A DNA stretch of 64,000 nucleotides from positions 186,001 through 250,000 of the forward strand of contig JALJCO010012606.1 in NCBI GenBank assembly GCA_023101725.1. Reading direction: 5' to 3'. The DNA comes from Atherinomorus stipes. Taxonomy: Eukaryota; Chordata; Actinopteri; Atheriniformes; Atherinidae. Below are positions 1-12,800 of the stretch, one piece after another (the first letter of the stretch is position 1; each line of letters begins with the position of its first letter). A program made the position numbers and the translations under genes. The notes beneath the pieces were generated by a model. The model made no database searches, was not told the origin of the DNA, and was given only the letters and a program-made list of their open reading frames with translations.

Positions 1-97
1 TATTCTCAAAACATATATTTGTTTATTGTGTTGTGTTTTCTACTAGAATATTTTGTTACACCTCATGAGGGTCTTATAAATATTCTTTCCCTTTCAG

Positions 98-463
98 CTT
101 CTTACTATTCGTTGCAAATGTTGGTTCGTACGATCCTTGGACTGCTGTACCTTGTTATCATGATCAGCATCATTAGCGTTACCAGGAAAAAAGGTACATC
201 TTTATAAAGTATCATTCTGCACTACTATCATCAGGGTTTTCAGACTAATTTACCTTTCTAAAATTCTGTGAATACACATATCCAGGTTCCTATTGATGGA
301 TTTGTCTAGCAAAGTATGGGCTAAGTACTTGATGTTTACATTTTCATTATTGTGTTTTTTTTCTGTTTTTTGCAGCTCGACAGATACAGAAATGAGTGAC
401 CCACTTCAGAATATGAAAATGATTTCTGATCCTCCATTAGATAGAAGAAAGAAGGAGCAGTAA
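98..463 (+). CDS. 3' end of a single-pass membrane protein (partial)
   Basis: Last two exons of a gene that begins left of the window. Exon 98-193 (acceptor cag at 95-97, donor gt at 194, phase 1 to phase 1) encodes a membrane segment, MLVRTILGLLYLVIMISIIS, followed by a basic stop-transfer TRKK. The last exon has two possible acceptors. Using cag at 373-375 the tail is ARQIQK with a stop at 393-395. Using cag at 381-383 the same phase gives a 27-residue tail beginning DTEMSDPLQNMKM and ending at the TAA at 461-463. ATTAAA at 486-491 could be the polyadenylation signal. The phase-1 exon pattern and the Ig-receptor neighbours suggest an Ig-superfamily receptor, but no Ig domain is inside the window, so the family is inference. 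No ITIM is present in either tail. Confidence 0.55.
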
Positions 464-859
464 AGGCTTATTTTACTGTCCAGTAATTAAAAGTCAAGTA
501 TTTTAAATTGTAATTCTACTTATGGCCACCAGATGGCGGCAGCTCAGGCCCATTCATGAAGACATTAAACTGCCATATCATGCTTAGGGTATGTATACAG
601 GTACTACCCAAAAAAATGAGAATATACGGAAAAAGTTCTTGTATTTCTGTAATTCAATTTAAAAAGTGCAATTTACTTGTTGTATAGATAAAAAATATGT
701 AAATCAATATTTTTCAAGCCTTTTTTTGTTTGGGTGTTGCTGATTAGGACTTGCAGCTTAAGAAAACCTCAAATTCAAAAACTCAAAAAATTTGAATATT
801 GCATGAAATCAATTATAAAAGGATTTTAAAAGCAAAAAAAGTCAGGCCTCCTAAAATAA

Positions 860-1030
860 AATTTTGCATCTGTATTTAATACTTGGTTTGGGCCCTTTTG
901 CACAAATGACTGCCTTAACCTGGCGTGGCATGGATGCTACCAGCTTTCAACATTTTGCAACATGCTTTCATCACAGCCTTGAGCTCTTCCTTATTGTTTG
1001 GTCTTTTACCGTTCAGCTTTTTTTGGGGGT
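860..1030. repeat. fragment of a dispersed fish DNA-transposon-like repeat
   Basis: The text around 885-1000 (TTTGGGCCCTTTTGCACAAA, then GGCGTGGCATGGATGCTACC) resembles a dispersed fish transposon fragment I recognise from memory. No ends are preserved. Family assignment needs a repeat-library search. Confidence 0.35.
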
Positions 1031-1235
1031 TGTACCTGTACATAGGTGTGTGTGTGGGGATGTTCAGTTTGTGTATATATTTACATGTATATTTGTGTGT
1101 AGCTGAACTTGTATATGTTGGTGCTCAAATATATGTAGTTATTTTTAGTGTATTTTGAATCAAAAGTATAGAAATCAATCATGAAGCAGAGAGTTTACGA
1201 CTCACGCTTGTAAGAAGGAGAAGGTGTATGAAAGA

Positions 1236-1914
1236 TAGAGATGCATGATATAATCAGCCCCCTATCGGTATCGGCCTATATCGGCCTTAAAACTGAATAT
1301 CCAACATCGGCCACCACACTGATATTTAACCAATCAGCCCGCTGTTTCTAAAGTTTAAAAAAAAAACCAAAATAACTTTTTCAAAAACTTCTTTTTTATA
1401 GACTTTAATACTTCTTAAGACTAAAAGTGGTAAAAAAAAATATTGATACACTGAAATATCGCAATATTTTCATATGCTGATGTCATATTGACATTTAAAA
1501 ACATAGTATCGATCTATTTTACTATTGAAATCTCGCAATATTTTTATATGCTGATATACTGACATTTGAAAACGCAGTATGGATCTACTTTATGAACAAA
1601 ATCTTGCGAGAATTCACTAAATATTGCGAGTTTTTAACAGAACAATTAAATCTAGCACGATTTTGAAAGTAAAATAGATTGATACTGAGTTTTAAAATAA
1701 AATTTGATCTCGACATATGAAAATATCACAATATTTCAGTGGATTGATATTTTTTCCCACCCCTATTTTTCAAAGTGTCAGAAACGGATAAAAAAAAAAC
1801 TGCTATTTGTAATGACTGCTTTTTTACCGGTATCTGTATCAGTTATTGGCCATATGAATTTTTAAATATTGGCATATCGAATATCGGCCAAAATTCCAGT
1901 ATCGTGCATCCCTG
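1236..1914. mobile_element. hAT-like miniature inverted-repeat element, copy 1
   Basis: The ends are inverted: AGAGATGCATGATA at 1237 and TATCGTGCATCCCTGG at 1900-1915. The interior is full of TATCGGCC-type and GATATTTT-type motifs. The same element recurs at 27479, 33435 and 47607. No transposase is encoded. The 8-bp target duplications seen at other copies point to the hAT superfamily. Confidence 0.7.
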
Positions 1915-2184
1915 GTAAATAAATAAGTTTTTCTTTTTATACCCCTTTTTAGACACTATCCACTACTTACAAGTTTACACAATTGAACAGTTTGCTCATA
2001 TAATTAGCTTCTATTTATGTTCCAATTACATACATATGGATCTAATGCAGTGTTCAGCTTACACTCAGAAAAATACTATATATGTGTTGTTTGGAGTTTG
2101 TCGTCTTTGAAGTTATTGTTGCCGATGACTTTTTGTGGTGGAATTGTCTGTCTGAAATAAATTCAATTCAATTCAAAATTCAAT

Positions 2185-2325
2185 AAATCAGTCAGTCAGT
2201 CATTTTCTGAACCGCTCATCCAGTTCAGGGTCGCGGGGGTTGCTGGAGCCTATCCCAGCTATTATCAGGCGAGAGGCGGGGTACACCCTGGACAGGTCGC
2301 CAATCTGTCGCAGGGTCAATAAATC
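2185..2325. repeat. common teleost interspersed repeat (SINE/LINE-related)
   Basis: Contains CAGGGTCGCGGGGGTTGCTG, then GGCGAGAGGCGGGGTACACC and CTGGACAGGTCGCCAATCTG. I recognise this block as a very common repeat in fish genomes. The exact family name is not certain without a library search. Confidence 0.55.
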
Positions 2326-3893
2326 AGTGTAAAGTAAAAAAACACAAGCAAAGGTGTGTGTGTTGTCTTTCTTGTGTTGTTTTTCTACTGCTTCAAACAT
2401 GCTGCAATAATAAACTGTCTGTTGTGGGAAATGAAACATGTAACAGCTGCACTGAGTTTCATCTCACTGTGTTATAAAAAACAACACTATACAGGTTACC
2501 TGTGAAAAATATTGCAACCCCATGTTGGTGCTAAAAGAAAAATTTGTCAACCACTGGTGTTTTTTTTTTTTTTTAACACCAGCAGTGGTTTATTTATATG
2601 TAGCAATGGTCATAATAAAGAAGCTGACACTGCAATGATAAGAAAAAATATGTGGGCACTGATGCTCAGAAATTCATGTAACTTCACAATGATTAATGAT
2701 TTGAACTGCTAAATGTCTGTATCACTTTAAATGATTTTGCCCCCTTTCTTTCTGTGTCTTTGAAATTCATCAAAACTTCAAAATTGTCTCCAGGGTTAAA
2801 CCACCGTGTGTCCCTGAGTAAGGTCCTTAACCCCCACCAACTGCTCCCCAGGCACCGCACTGTGGCTGTCCACTGCTCTCTGGTTAATCCAGAGATCGAT
2901 CATGAACACACAAAAGCATGCAGAGCTTTAACACAGCATGTATCAAAAAATGTTCACAGTCAAAAATGATGCTGTAATGGCTAGAAACAAGTGAAATCAT
3001 CAGAACCTTTCACATTCGACTTTGAAACATTTACATTGTTGAGTTGATGCTTTTACTACAGCTGTGTGCTATTATTTAATAGATAACAACACTTAGCTGC
3101 ATGTTTCTTCACATTCGCATTTGTTCCATTATTAGACTGTGACAATTGTGTGTGCTGTGGTGTCATCTATGCGGTAGTTCTGTTTTATCTCATTTCCTCT
3201 TCTCTACTTTATACTGCAATGGCCTGATAACTTTTCACAATTAGATACCTGGTTTCCATAAAATTATGGAACAAATGCAACAAAAACTTAAATCTGCATG
3301 TCTTTCTGAAGGCCACATTTTTCATGTGATCAAACCCCAAAGAAATTATTTTCTTTTTGGTTACTGATCAACTTCATTTAATTTAAAAAAAAAAATGCAA
3401 ATCTTACATTTGATTAATGAAATTTGGTTTGTATTCATTTGGTGATTATTTGTGCTGAATTGTTAGTTACTGTGTGTGCTCTCTGTTCTGTAAGTTATAG
3501 TTTACTTCAAGGAATAAACTGCTATTTTAATAACAGCAGAGACAACAAATAAAAGTGAAAACTTTTGGCTTTCCTTTTACATCTATTAACTCAGTTAAGA
3601 AAAAAAATTTTTTTGGCTAAAACAAGTAAAGAAATAAAACTGAGTAAAAATGAAGTTCAGGTTTACTGCAGTAATGTCAGCTGGCCTGCTTCCACCTACG
3701 TACCAAATATAACTCAGATCAGGAACATGTTGCATTTGGTTTGTACAGTCAGAAAAATTGACTCACCACTGGTGCAGTATTTGCTGAAGTTCACAGGAGA
3801 AATGTGTGCACACCCCGACAGCAGAGTTCCTGTTCCAATATCAAATAGAAACTGTGGTTAGCATTGTTCTCAGACATTTCAGTCACTGTCACT

Positions 3894-6800
3894 ATGAGGA
3901 TGAACATCTGCTACCTGCTGCTTTTTGTTCTGCGCTTTATCAATGCAGGTGAGAGCATTTCACATTATCTTGTAATGTAGTCAGTTATCTTAATTCTATA
4001 AAAGGAATGGTTTTAAATAAGATTTTAAAAAGTCAGACTTGGTTTGAAAAGAAATGAACCATGTTTAACTTTTCTCTCACTGTTAAGAGTTTAATATTAT
4101 AATGATTTAAATGCTGTAATAAATTGGCTTATAGTAGATTATAAATCTAAATGCTTAACAGGGAGCATCAACTTTGGTACTTGAGGCAAACTGGTGCAGA
4201 ACTTACAAAGCAGTTGGACATCTGTTTAATCTGAACCAGGTGTGTTGCAACATCTAAAACCTACAGGACAGTAAGATTTTAGCACCAGGGCTGGTGATCC
4301 CTGGACTAAAAGTCCAAAATATTCAGTTGGATGCAACAAGGAAAAGAAGCGACGGCTCAACAACAGTTGATCATAACAATTAATGAACATGTTATTGCAT
4401 CCATTACCAGGGAAATCAAACAAATGCTCCAAATATCTTTTGGAAGTTTATCCCAGTAACATATAAGTGCAACAACTGCATCCTGTTCAGAGGCCAGCTC
4501 AGGTTGTGGTTAAGATTTGGTTAATTACATTAAACTCTTACCTCAGAACTTAATGCAGCTTTGGAAATGAGATATACCGGGAAGAATGGATTTTTTGAGA
4601 GCACACCTGCAATTGATGTGAAAAATGTGATTATGAGATGTTTTATGATTGTTTATACTCACTGTGTATGAAGGGTCATAGCTTTTATGATTTATAGATT
4701 TTTTTTTTTTTTCAGATGTAATCCATGATGTAGTGGAGGAGAAGAAGCAAATCGCTCTGCGTTGTCCTCACTCTGTGAAGGGTAACATGACATGGAGCAG
4801 AGAGATTAATGGAACTAAACTTGACATACTTACACATGTTGGTGACAGAGCCATAAAACACATTAATGACCAAATGAAACGTTTCAGCACATTAGCAGAT
4901 AAGTCACTGTTCATTATTAATATAAATGTCTCCGACTCTGGAAGATACTTGTGTAATAATCAATCAGCTGTGGACCTGACAGTGATCCCATCAGGTAACT
5001 TCACATTATTGTCCTTTTGTTCTTGTTATTTATTTATTTCTCTGTTAGATGCTTTCTTGATTTCTGATAGAAGAAATATTCTAATAAAATAATACCGGCT
5101 ATATTTTGAAATCCCAATCACATCTACTTGGCCTGGACAGTAATTAATTAGTAATACTTTCTTCCTGTTGTTAGTGGAGTTGTTGGTACAGTATCTATAA
5201 GACCTCCTGATTTATTTTAAATGAAAATTTGTTGAGCATAAAACAGTCACTTATAAACTTTGGACAATGTATAAAACTATGAATTCTCTTAACTCAGTGA
5301 TAATAGAATAAAACAGCTCTACATTTAATGAAACACAAGTCTTTCAGAACAAGTTAACACTGCTTTGGTTAGTTTATATTATTACTCAGCTACCTAAATA
5401 TATCACTATTCCTGTAGACTACAGGAGTCTCATTTAGGGAATATGAGTTGAAACTGTGACTACAAATATAGAGTTAAATTAATTGTCAAAGGACAAAACA
5501 TCTCAGGACATGCTATAAAAAAGTTTTCTGTGATGAAACATATTATTTCTAATGTCACTTGCATTCTTAAACAAGTTTACAATGACATACAGCATGTAGT
5601 TTGGTTCTTACTCAGTATGTTTGCTATTTACAGGAACAAAGATACAGAATGTTACAGAGAACGGTGACATTTCTCTCAAATGTCCCCATAAATTCGAAGG
5701 ACCTAATGTCACATGGAGCAGAGAAATTGCTGGAAAACAACAACAACTGAGAAAACGTGTTTCCACTGTGGAAAAGATGTTGAATTTTAAAAAAGTTAAG
5801 CGTGATGACTTTGGACTTTATTTCTGTTATGGAAAAGCAGCTGTTTATCTAAATGTGACCACAACTGGGAAATCAAATGGAGGTAAGAGACAAAAAGCCC
5901 CAATTTAAGCAGAAAATAGTATAAGTTGGGAATAATTTGACATTTTGCCTTCCATGAGATGGACACCTTTGTCACATCTGAGCATTGAACATCAAACATC
6001 TGGTATTAATGAGTTAGTACATTTTGCTTGGCTGAATCAAAGAGTAAGAACTTCATTGCTACGTAATATTATACTTAGAGAACACCACCTGTTATTAGTC
6101 TGCTAGCTTTTAGCTTGTTTATGCACAAAACAAATAATGAAATAATCTGGTTTAAGTTTGTTGACAGACTGAACACATGGAAGATGGGACAGTCAGTCAG
6201 TTAAAACCCAGTTTGCAGTATTACTGGGAGGAATAAGCACAGCCACTTACACAAATGAATGCACCTGATCCCAGATGAGGATCATATCTTTCTCATTTTT
6301 CATTGATCGTCTTAAGATTTAAAATCTCTCTTGCAAAAGTGTCCTAGTCAAGAAAGGCAGCAGCTCAAAGCAGAAAAAGTTGCACAAACATACAGATGAG
6401 GATGTACATGTACAAAACTAGAGGTTAAAACATTTAAAAAACTTTTAGCATTAAAAAGTAATAAGATCAGAACTTTACTTGTCAAGTCTTCATCATGATG
6501 TGGCAGAATGTAATGGAAAATCCTGCACGCCCTCTGAACAGCATAGTGGTGAAACAACAGTGTGTTCAGTCAGAGGCTTGTTCAGGTCAGCTCGTCGTGA
6601 TCAGAGGTAACCCAGCGGGTCCTGTGATGTTTAAAATTTGTTGCAGATCTTCAAGTTAAAGCAGTTCTTTCACACTCAAGCTCTTTTGTAGCAAGCGTAT
6701 AGGTTGCAGAGGGGAAGCACTCTAATTTGCCTTCCCTCCTCAACATGTCTTTGTTAACAGCAATGTGTCCCATTTTGAAATGTGTTGGCACGTAATCAAC

Positions 6801-9800
6801 AATAAATAGCAGTATAAAGAGAAAATAAAGTAGGTTATTTGGTCAGTTCCTAGTTTCCGATCAATGATTTATCAAAACGTTTAGAGAAAGTGAAAAAAAA
6901 AAGTGGATTGAGTTTTTAAACTGTGAAATTCAACCTTGAAGCAGATAATACAAAAAAAGAGAAAGAAATCATGAGTTAAGTTGTAAAAACACTTCTCCTG
7001 ATAACTATCAAATCGTTCTTACCTCGGCATATTGCGTACAAGGTTATAACTGTCTGTGGTCAAGGTATTTCCTATGTCTCTAACAAACCGACAACAGGAA
7101 AAATACACCATAAAACACCAGCAACTGCAGACAGCAACAACCACACAGATAACACACACACACAAAAGAATAGAGAGGAAACTGCTCTTGTAGTGACTGG
7201 TAGCGTATGATCCACCAGAACCCACTGATGCTAACAAATAAAACATGCACCCTCAAAAAGAAGTGGATGAAGGGAGTATGAGGGGCAATGAGGGAGCAGT
7301 TTATAAATAAGTGAGAAAAAATAAAAGCATATGCTTCTTTTCGAACATCAGAAGTATAGAGGGACTTCTCACTTCTCCATTTTGTGCCTCTGCACCTCCC
7401 ATTTCCTCAAACTTGAGGCATGGAGGGAAAGACAGCTTAGCGGAAGAGCTAAAAACTAAAATGAGTTGCTGTATCCTTTGTGAATGCCTTGCCAGCATCC
7501 CTAGAATATAAAATGAGGCATGCATTACACATCAATGTGACACTGTAAACAGTAGCAAAGGTTTAAAAGAATAATGTCCTCTTTAACATGTTACTTCTCA
7601 CCTGACAGATAAAAAAACAACCTGAAGTAGTAGCAAAATAATACACAGATAAAGCAGATCATTGTGCCCTGTGTTGTTGTTGAAGCTGCTCCAGCTTTGC
7701 ATACAATCCAAGCATCACAACAGGGAACAAGTAAACCACCAGGATTTATTTCACTTGAAAAACTACTTTCTTTCTTTAAAAAGTCTCCTACAAGAGCTTC
7801 ACTGGAATAGCTGTTGTTTATTTGCTTAGAATGAGTCACTATATCTCGTTAGAGTCCACATACATGGAAGCTGCCATATTTGTGCCACTGCCACCAGTTT
7901 TACTACAGTGTCCCTGAAAGGACAAAACAATGTGTGTGTAGTGAGAACCCTCTGAACTTTAAAACTGCTGTAACATCTTTGTTTGAGTTCGAGCACTTTT
8001 GAGGAAAAGTAATGTCTTAAAAGACATTAAAAGTAGTTACAGTCATAGCTACACCCGAGACCACTGAATCTACTCACAGATTAAAACATCTTCACGTGTG
8101 GGAGAATTTTGGCCACTGACAGCCACCGTACACATTCACAACAGTGTTGGGCATATGAAGTGATTGCTCTACCCATCTTTACCACTACATTCTGGTAATT
8201 CTTACACACTGTACCTTCAAATTTACTCTGTTCAGTCCAGAATATTGTTTCATATTCACAAAACTTTATTACCTTGAATTTCTTTTTCATATATATTTCC
8301 CAACACACACAGGACATAAGAAAACAACCCAAGCAACAATGACAACGCCGAGGACAACGTTAGCAATGATAGCAACACAAACAACAACCAGAACTACAGC
8401 AAAAGCCTCTATTACTGCCACTGCTGAACCAGCTGCACCTCCTTCAACAACAGGTTCATTATTAACGAGCATTAGTGTGTGATCAAAGAACAATATATAA
8501 TCATAGTGGTTTTAATGTTAAATTATTGTTTGGACTTACAGTTAATAAATTCACAAAACTCTTTTAGTTCTTGACAATAGATGCAGTATTTTTGTGACAT
8601 TTTAGTTATCCATGCTGTAAGTCAAACTTTGATGTTTTTGTCATTTAATTGTTGTAACTTTGATGGTTTTAGTTCAGAATGTGTCACTTTTTTCTGTAGT
8701 ACTGAGCTGATATATTCAAATTTTCATATTAGTTTGATGGTTGCAACTTTCTGAATGACTTGAGGTTGTTGTGTTGGTTAAAAGCTAACCACAGCAAGTG
8801 TGATTTAAATCTTCACAACAGCTACAAATAATTTACACAACACAAAATAATTAAGATAAACATTGACAGGTGCTGTCTCGTGTTTCAGGTAATATTCTAA
8901 CTTGGTGTTATTGTTTTTTTTGTTTGTTTGTTTGTTTTTTTGTCTTATGATTCTTTCTTTAGTCAGCCAGCTTCTTCACAGTGTCCTTGTTGGAATAGGT
9001 TGTCTTATCTTCCTGATCATTATCATCACCATCATCTACTGTACCTGGAGGCATAGATTTAAATCACAAGGTAAGTAAGGTCAAATATGGCTTCACTGTT
9101 GTAGATGTAAAGCCTTTCCAGATTTAAATAACAAGAATATTGTTGTGTTATTTCACCTTTTCAAGAGAAAATCTTGGCTTCATCTGAATGTGATGTACAG
9201 TAACAGTACAGTGAACTTTAAATGGATTGTTACAAGTAGACATTATCCCATGACTATGAAGCAGAAAAGGTTTCATAATATCCTGACATTAATGTTTATG
9301 CAGAAACTGAAACACAATGCCACATCTATGAAGAAATACCAGAAGTGAGAGGACCTCAGCTTACAAATGGTGAGAAATAGTAAAATAAAAAACCACTTAC
9401 TTCCTCTTCTGTTTTTTTTTTTTGTTGTTGTTATACTTGTATGATCCCCGAGGGGAAATTAGGGCTCTGCATTTCACCCATCTCTTTACTGAGTATCAGA
9501 GAGCAGTGGGCTGCTACTTAAAGCGCCCGGGGAGCAGTTGGAGGGTTAAGGACCTTGCTCAGGGGTCCACAGTGTTTAATCTAGGAGTTGTGTCAGGGAC
9601 TCGAACCCGGGTCCTCCGCGCCAAAGCCCACGACGCTACCACTAGGCCACCCACTTCCCCACTGTTGCAACCACAGCTGAAATGTTAACACTACATTTTT
9701 TTGTGCACATATATTCATACATTTATTCTGACACTGATATGATTTATTGTAGCTGGAACTGAACTGTGAGGTTGAATTTTGTTCAAACAGTTGCAAATAG

Positions 9801-12800
9801 AGTACGTAGAATGAATGAATGAATGAATGAATGAATGAATGAATGAATGAATGATTTCAAACATGTGCAAGTAGTCCAAAAAACAAAACAAAAAAAAGAC
9901 GTACATATAAAAATATTTTAATCCACTGAAAACACTTACGACAACCACAATACTAACACAAGTTTAAAAAGGAGTAGAGTGAAGCATTAGATTATTAAAT
10001 CCTACCCCATCTTCATTTCATAAACAATATTTTGTAATCAAGCTGTATCAGATACTCCACTTACAGTAATTAAGCTCATTTGCCTTGACCAAAACTGTAG
10101 AATAAATAAACATGTACACGTGTGACCCTACATATACATACAACCCTAGCGTTCATCACTTCCTTCTTCTTCCTCGTGAATACTATATGTTCGTACTGCT
10201 GCTTGAACATACTCATGCTTGGACATTGCTTAAAGTCTATCGTCTACCATCAAACAATTAAAATGACCCAATGAAACTGTTTTACAAGATAGTTTCTTGC
10301 TAGAACTCCAATTAAATGCATTGCTTTTAGTTCTACTTCTACTTCCTGCAGGTATTCAATCCTCTGTTGGACTAGATCCTGTCTACTGCCTGGCCAGTTT
10401 TTCAGGTAAATAATGATAAAATGTTCATGCTTCATTTCAGAGAAACAGGCAGATTAAACAACATTCCTCCAGTCTTTTGAGGAGGTTAAGCATGCATGTA
10501 CGGTATAAAACAAACAAAATATATTATAATTTTGACGTCTGTGTATTGTTTTGACTTTGATCACAAGAAAATAGGGATGGGTTTTAGATACTTTTTTCAA
10601 GCTTCTTTTAGTCAAGTTCCTTCACAATATGTGGTCTGTATGATGTAACAGATATCTCAGAGGTGTGTTAAAGCCAGTGTTGGTAATCCTGCTCAGAAAC
10701 ACTTTTTGTTATACTGGATGAAATGGTCCTTCCATCCTGACAGTATCAACACATCATGTATTCATAAAAAGGAAGGAAAAAGTCAGACCTCTGTGAGAGC
10801 TGCAGGTCTGTAAAAAATCCGACCAATCCCTGCCATTCGCGCCGAAAGGCAGGGATTGGTCATTCGCAACTTATAGAAAGAACGAATCAATGCCTTTATG
10901 TCTCGGCTCTGTCCCTCCCCTCTCACCGTCCCCCACGTGACCCACTCTGTGCACCGCTCACTGTAAACAAATATAGCTAACGGACTGCTAACTGTTGCTG
11001 CGTCAAACAACCAAACCAAACCAAAACGACAGATAAGGATTAAAGGGGAAACTCAGTAACTTTTTTACCTCAATAAATGCTTTTCGGAATCCCCGTGGGG
11101 CTAAACAAAGTGTTTACGGAGCGATTCAATGTTTCCCCCCCTCCCGCCGGGGCCTCTGGCCTGCGAGCAGCTCCATGCAACTTTGCCTGCGCCGACCCGA
11201 GCAGAACTTGCGACAACAGAAACCGCTGTACGGTACTCAGGTCCCCTATCTACCAAGCTGCTTCCAGCTCTGATTTTAACCAGACTACCAGCGCTAATTC
11301 GAAGAAAACATTTCTTTAGCTTCACACCACCTAAACACGGCTCCTGGCTCTCATAACCAACTCTTTGCTGGACCAGAGTGATTCACGTAGCTGCGCTGCC
11401 TGGGCGCCGGGTGAAGCATCACTGCTTCAGGCTCAATAATCACTTGTCACGTCCGCAAAAAGTAAAAAAAAGTTCGTGTTCTTACCTGCTACCCGCCAAC
11501 ACCAGAGAAAAATATAATCCACGGCATATTTGCCTGCAATCGCGGGTAAAACGTCCCGTTTCAGAAGAGACAGGTCTTTGCTTTGAGCAGGGGGAGACGT
11601 GGTGCTGCTACCAACGCAGCAAAGTAGCATCAACAAGCTAGTAAACGCTTAGAAATATATCCAGGGATCAAAATAGAGGAAAGGCAGGTAGAGAAGCCGT
11701 CTGTGTGCTGTGGGGGTGCATGGGGGGTTGAACTTTACGACAGTGAGAGGACGCCACTAGGGGGAGCCCCGAGCTGAAGTTACTGAGTTCTGCTTTAAGT
11801 CTTAGTTAAGAGTTAGGAGTTGACATTTGCAGTGTGGACTTTTTACACCACAAAAAGAGTTGAAGATGAGTGGATTCAAGCTTTTAGAAACGTGGTTTGT
11901 CAGCTGTTTACTATCAAGCTAATGAGCTATCCACTCGGCTGTTGTTGTTAACCTGCTTGTAAAACATCGGTGCTCACATCCATGCGCTCTGAAGGCGTGG
12001 TTTTGGGTGGTGCTTCTTCTTTTTTTTTTTTAATATAGCTTGCTCAAACTGTTTTTCCAACATTGCCAACCCTAGCTAGAAACATCCCCGTTTCACTTCA
12101 AACATAAATAGGCCCTAAACTTTCTTGTGGGCTCTTTGAAATCACAAAGATCTTGTTTGGTGTGGATGAGTCATCAAAACAACAAATGGAGACAAATTTC
12201 TTCAGAAATTACTTTAATCTCTGATAATATCTGAGGTATATGTAAATCAAACCATTACATGTAATGACTTGGATAATTTTCTTTTCAAGAGACAACGTGT
12301 CTCCTGAAAAGAAAATTATCAGAGTCTAATGAACTATAGACAAAATGAACGTCATTGATGAATTATATGTAATGGTTTAATTACTGGGCCATTAATGGAT
12401 AATGGGTGCAATTCGGTGCGATTTGGTGCAATTGGGTGCGCATGGCGTGGCGCTGTGCTCACAGACCCGATGTAACCCCAGCTTTACACCGGGTCTGAGC
12501 ACAGCACCATTTGCACCGAATCATACCCATTGTAGTCAATGGTTAGATTTACACTGAGTACACCACAGTGTGTCAGTGATCAGACTTGGGCACCCCTGCT
12601 GTAAAACAAAAGCAAAGATTTGTAATTGTTACCAAAGCAAATGTAAACGTAACTCACTGACTGTGATAAAGTCTAATTCTGATCATTGCCTGTTTTCATA
12701 GGTACATCAAATGAAACCAATCCAACATACTCAGCCATCAACTATCAGCCACAGACTGGAAGTAAAACAGGTAACTCCCGAGCTGTTATCAGCTTTCACA

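Larger units (their letters stand above)
464..3893. other. intergenic stretch with repeats, no gene seen
   Basis: I see no exon-like coding here. It holds a transposon-like fragment near 860-1030, a hAT-like miniature element at 1236-1914, a common fish repeat at 2185-2325 and a short SINE-like piece near 2795-2880. The rest is AT-rich unique-looking sequence. The open frames at 864-1158, 2512-2712 and 3565-3861 show no domain and are not supported as genes. Confidence 0.5.

Noticed and set aside
9422..9688. 88-codon plus frame
   Set aside because: It is the antisense of the tRNA-derived SINE.
11077..11641. Cluster of open frames on both strands
   Set aside because: They lie in the GC-rich interior of an inverted-repeat element; long frames there reflect base composition.
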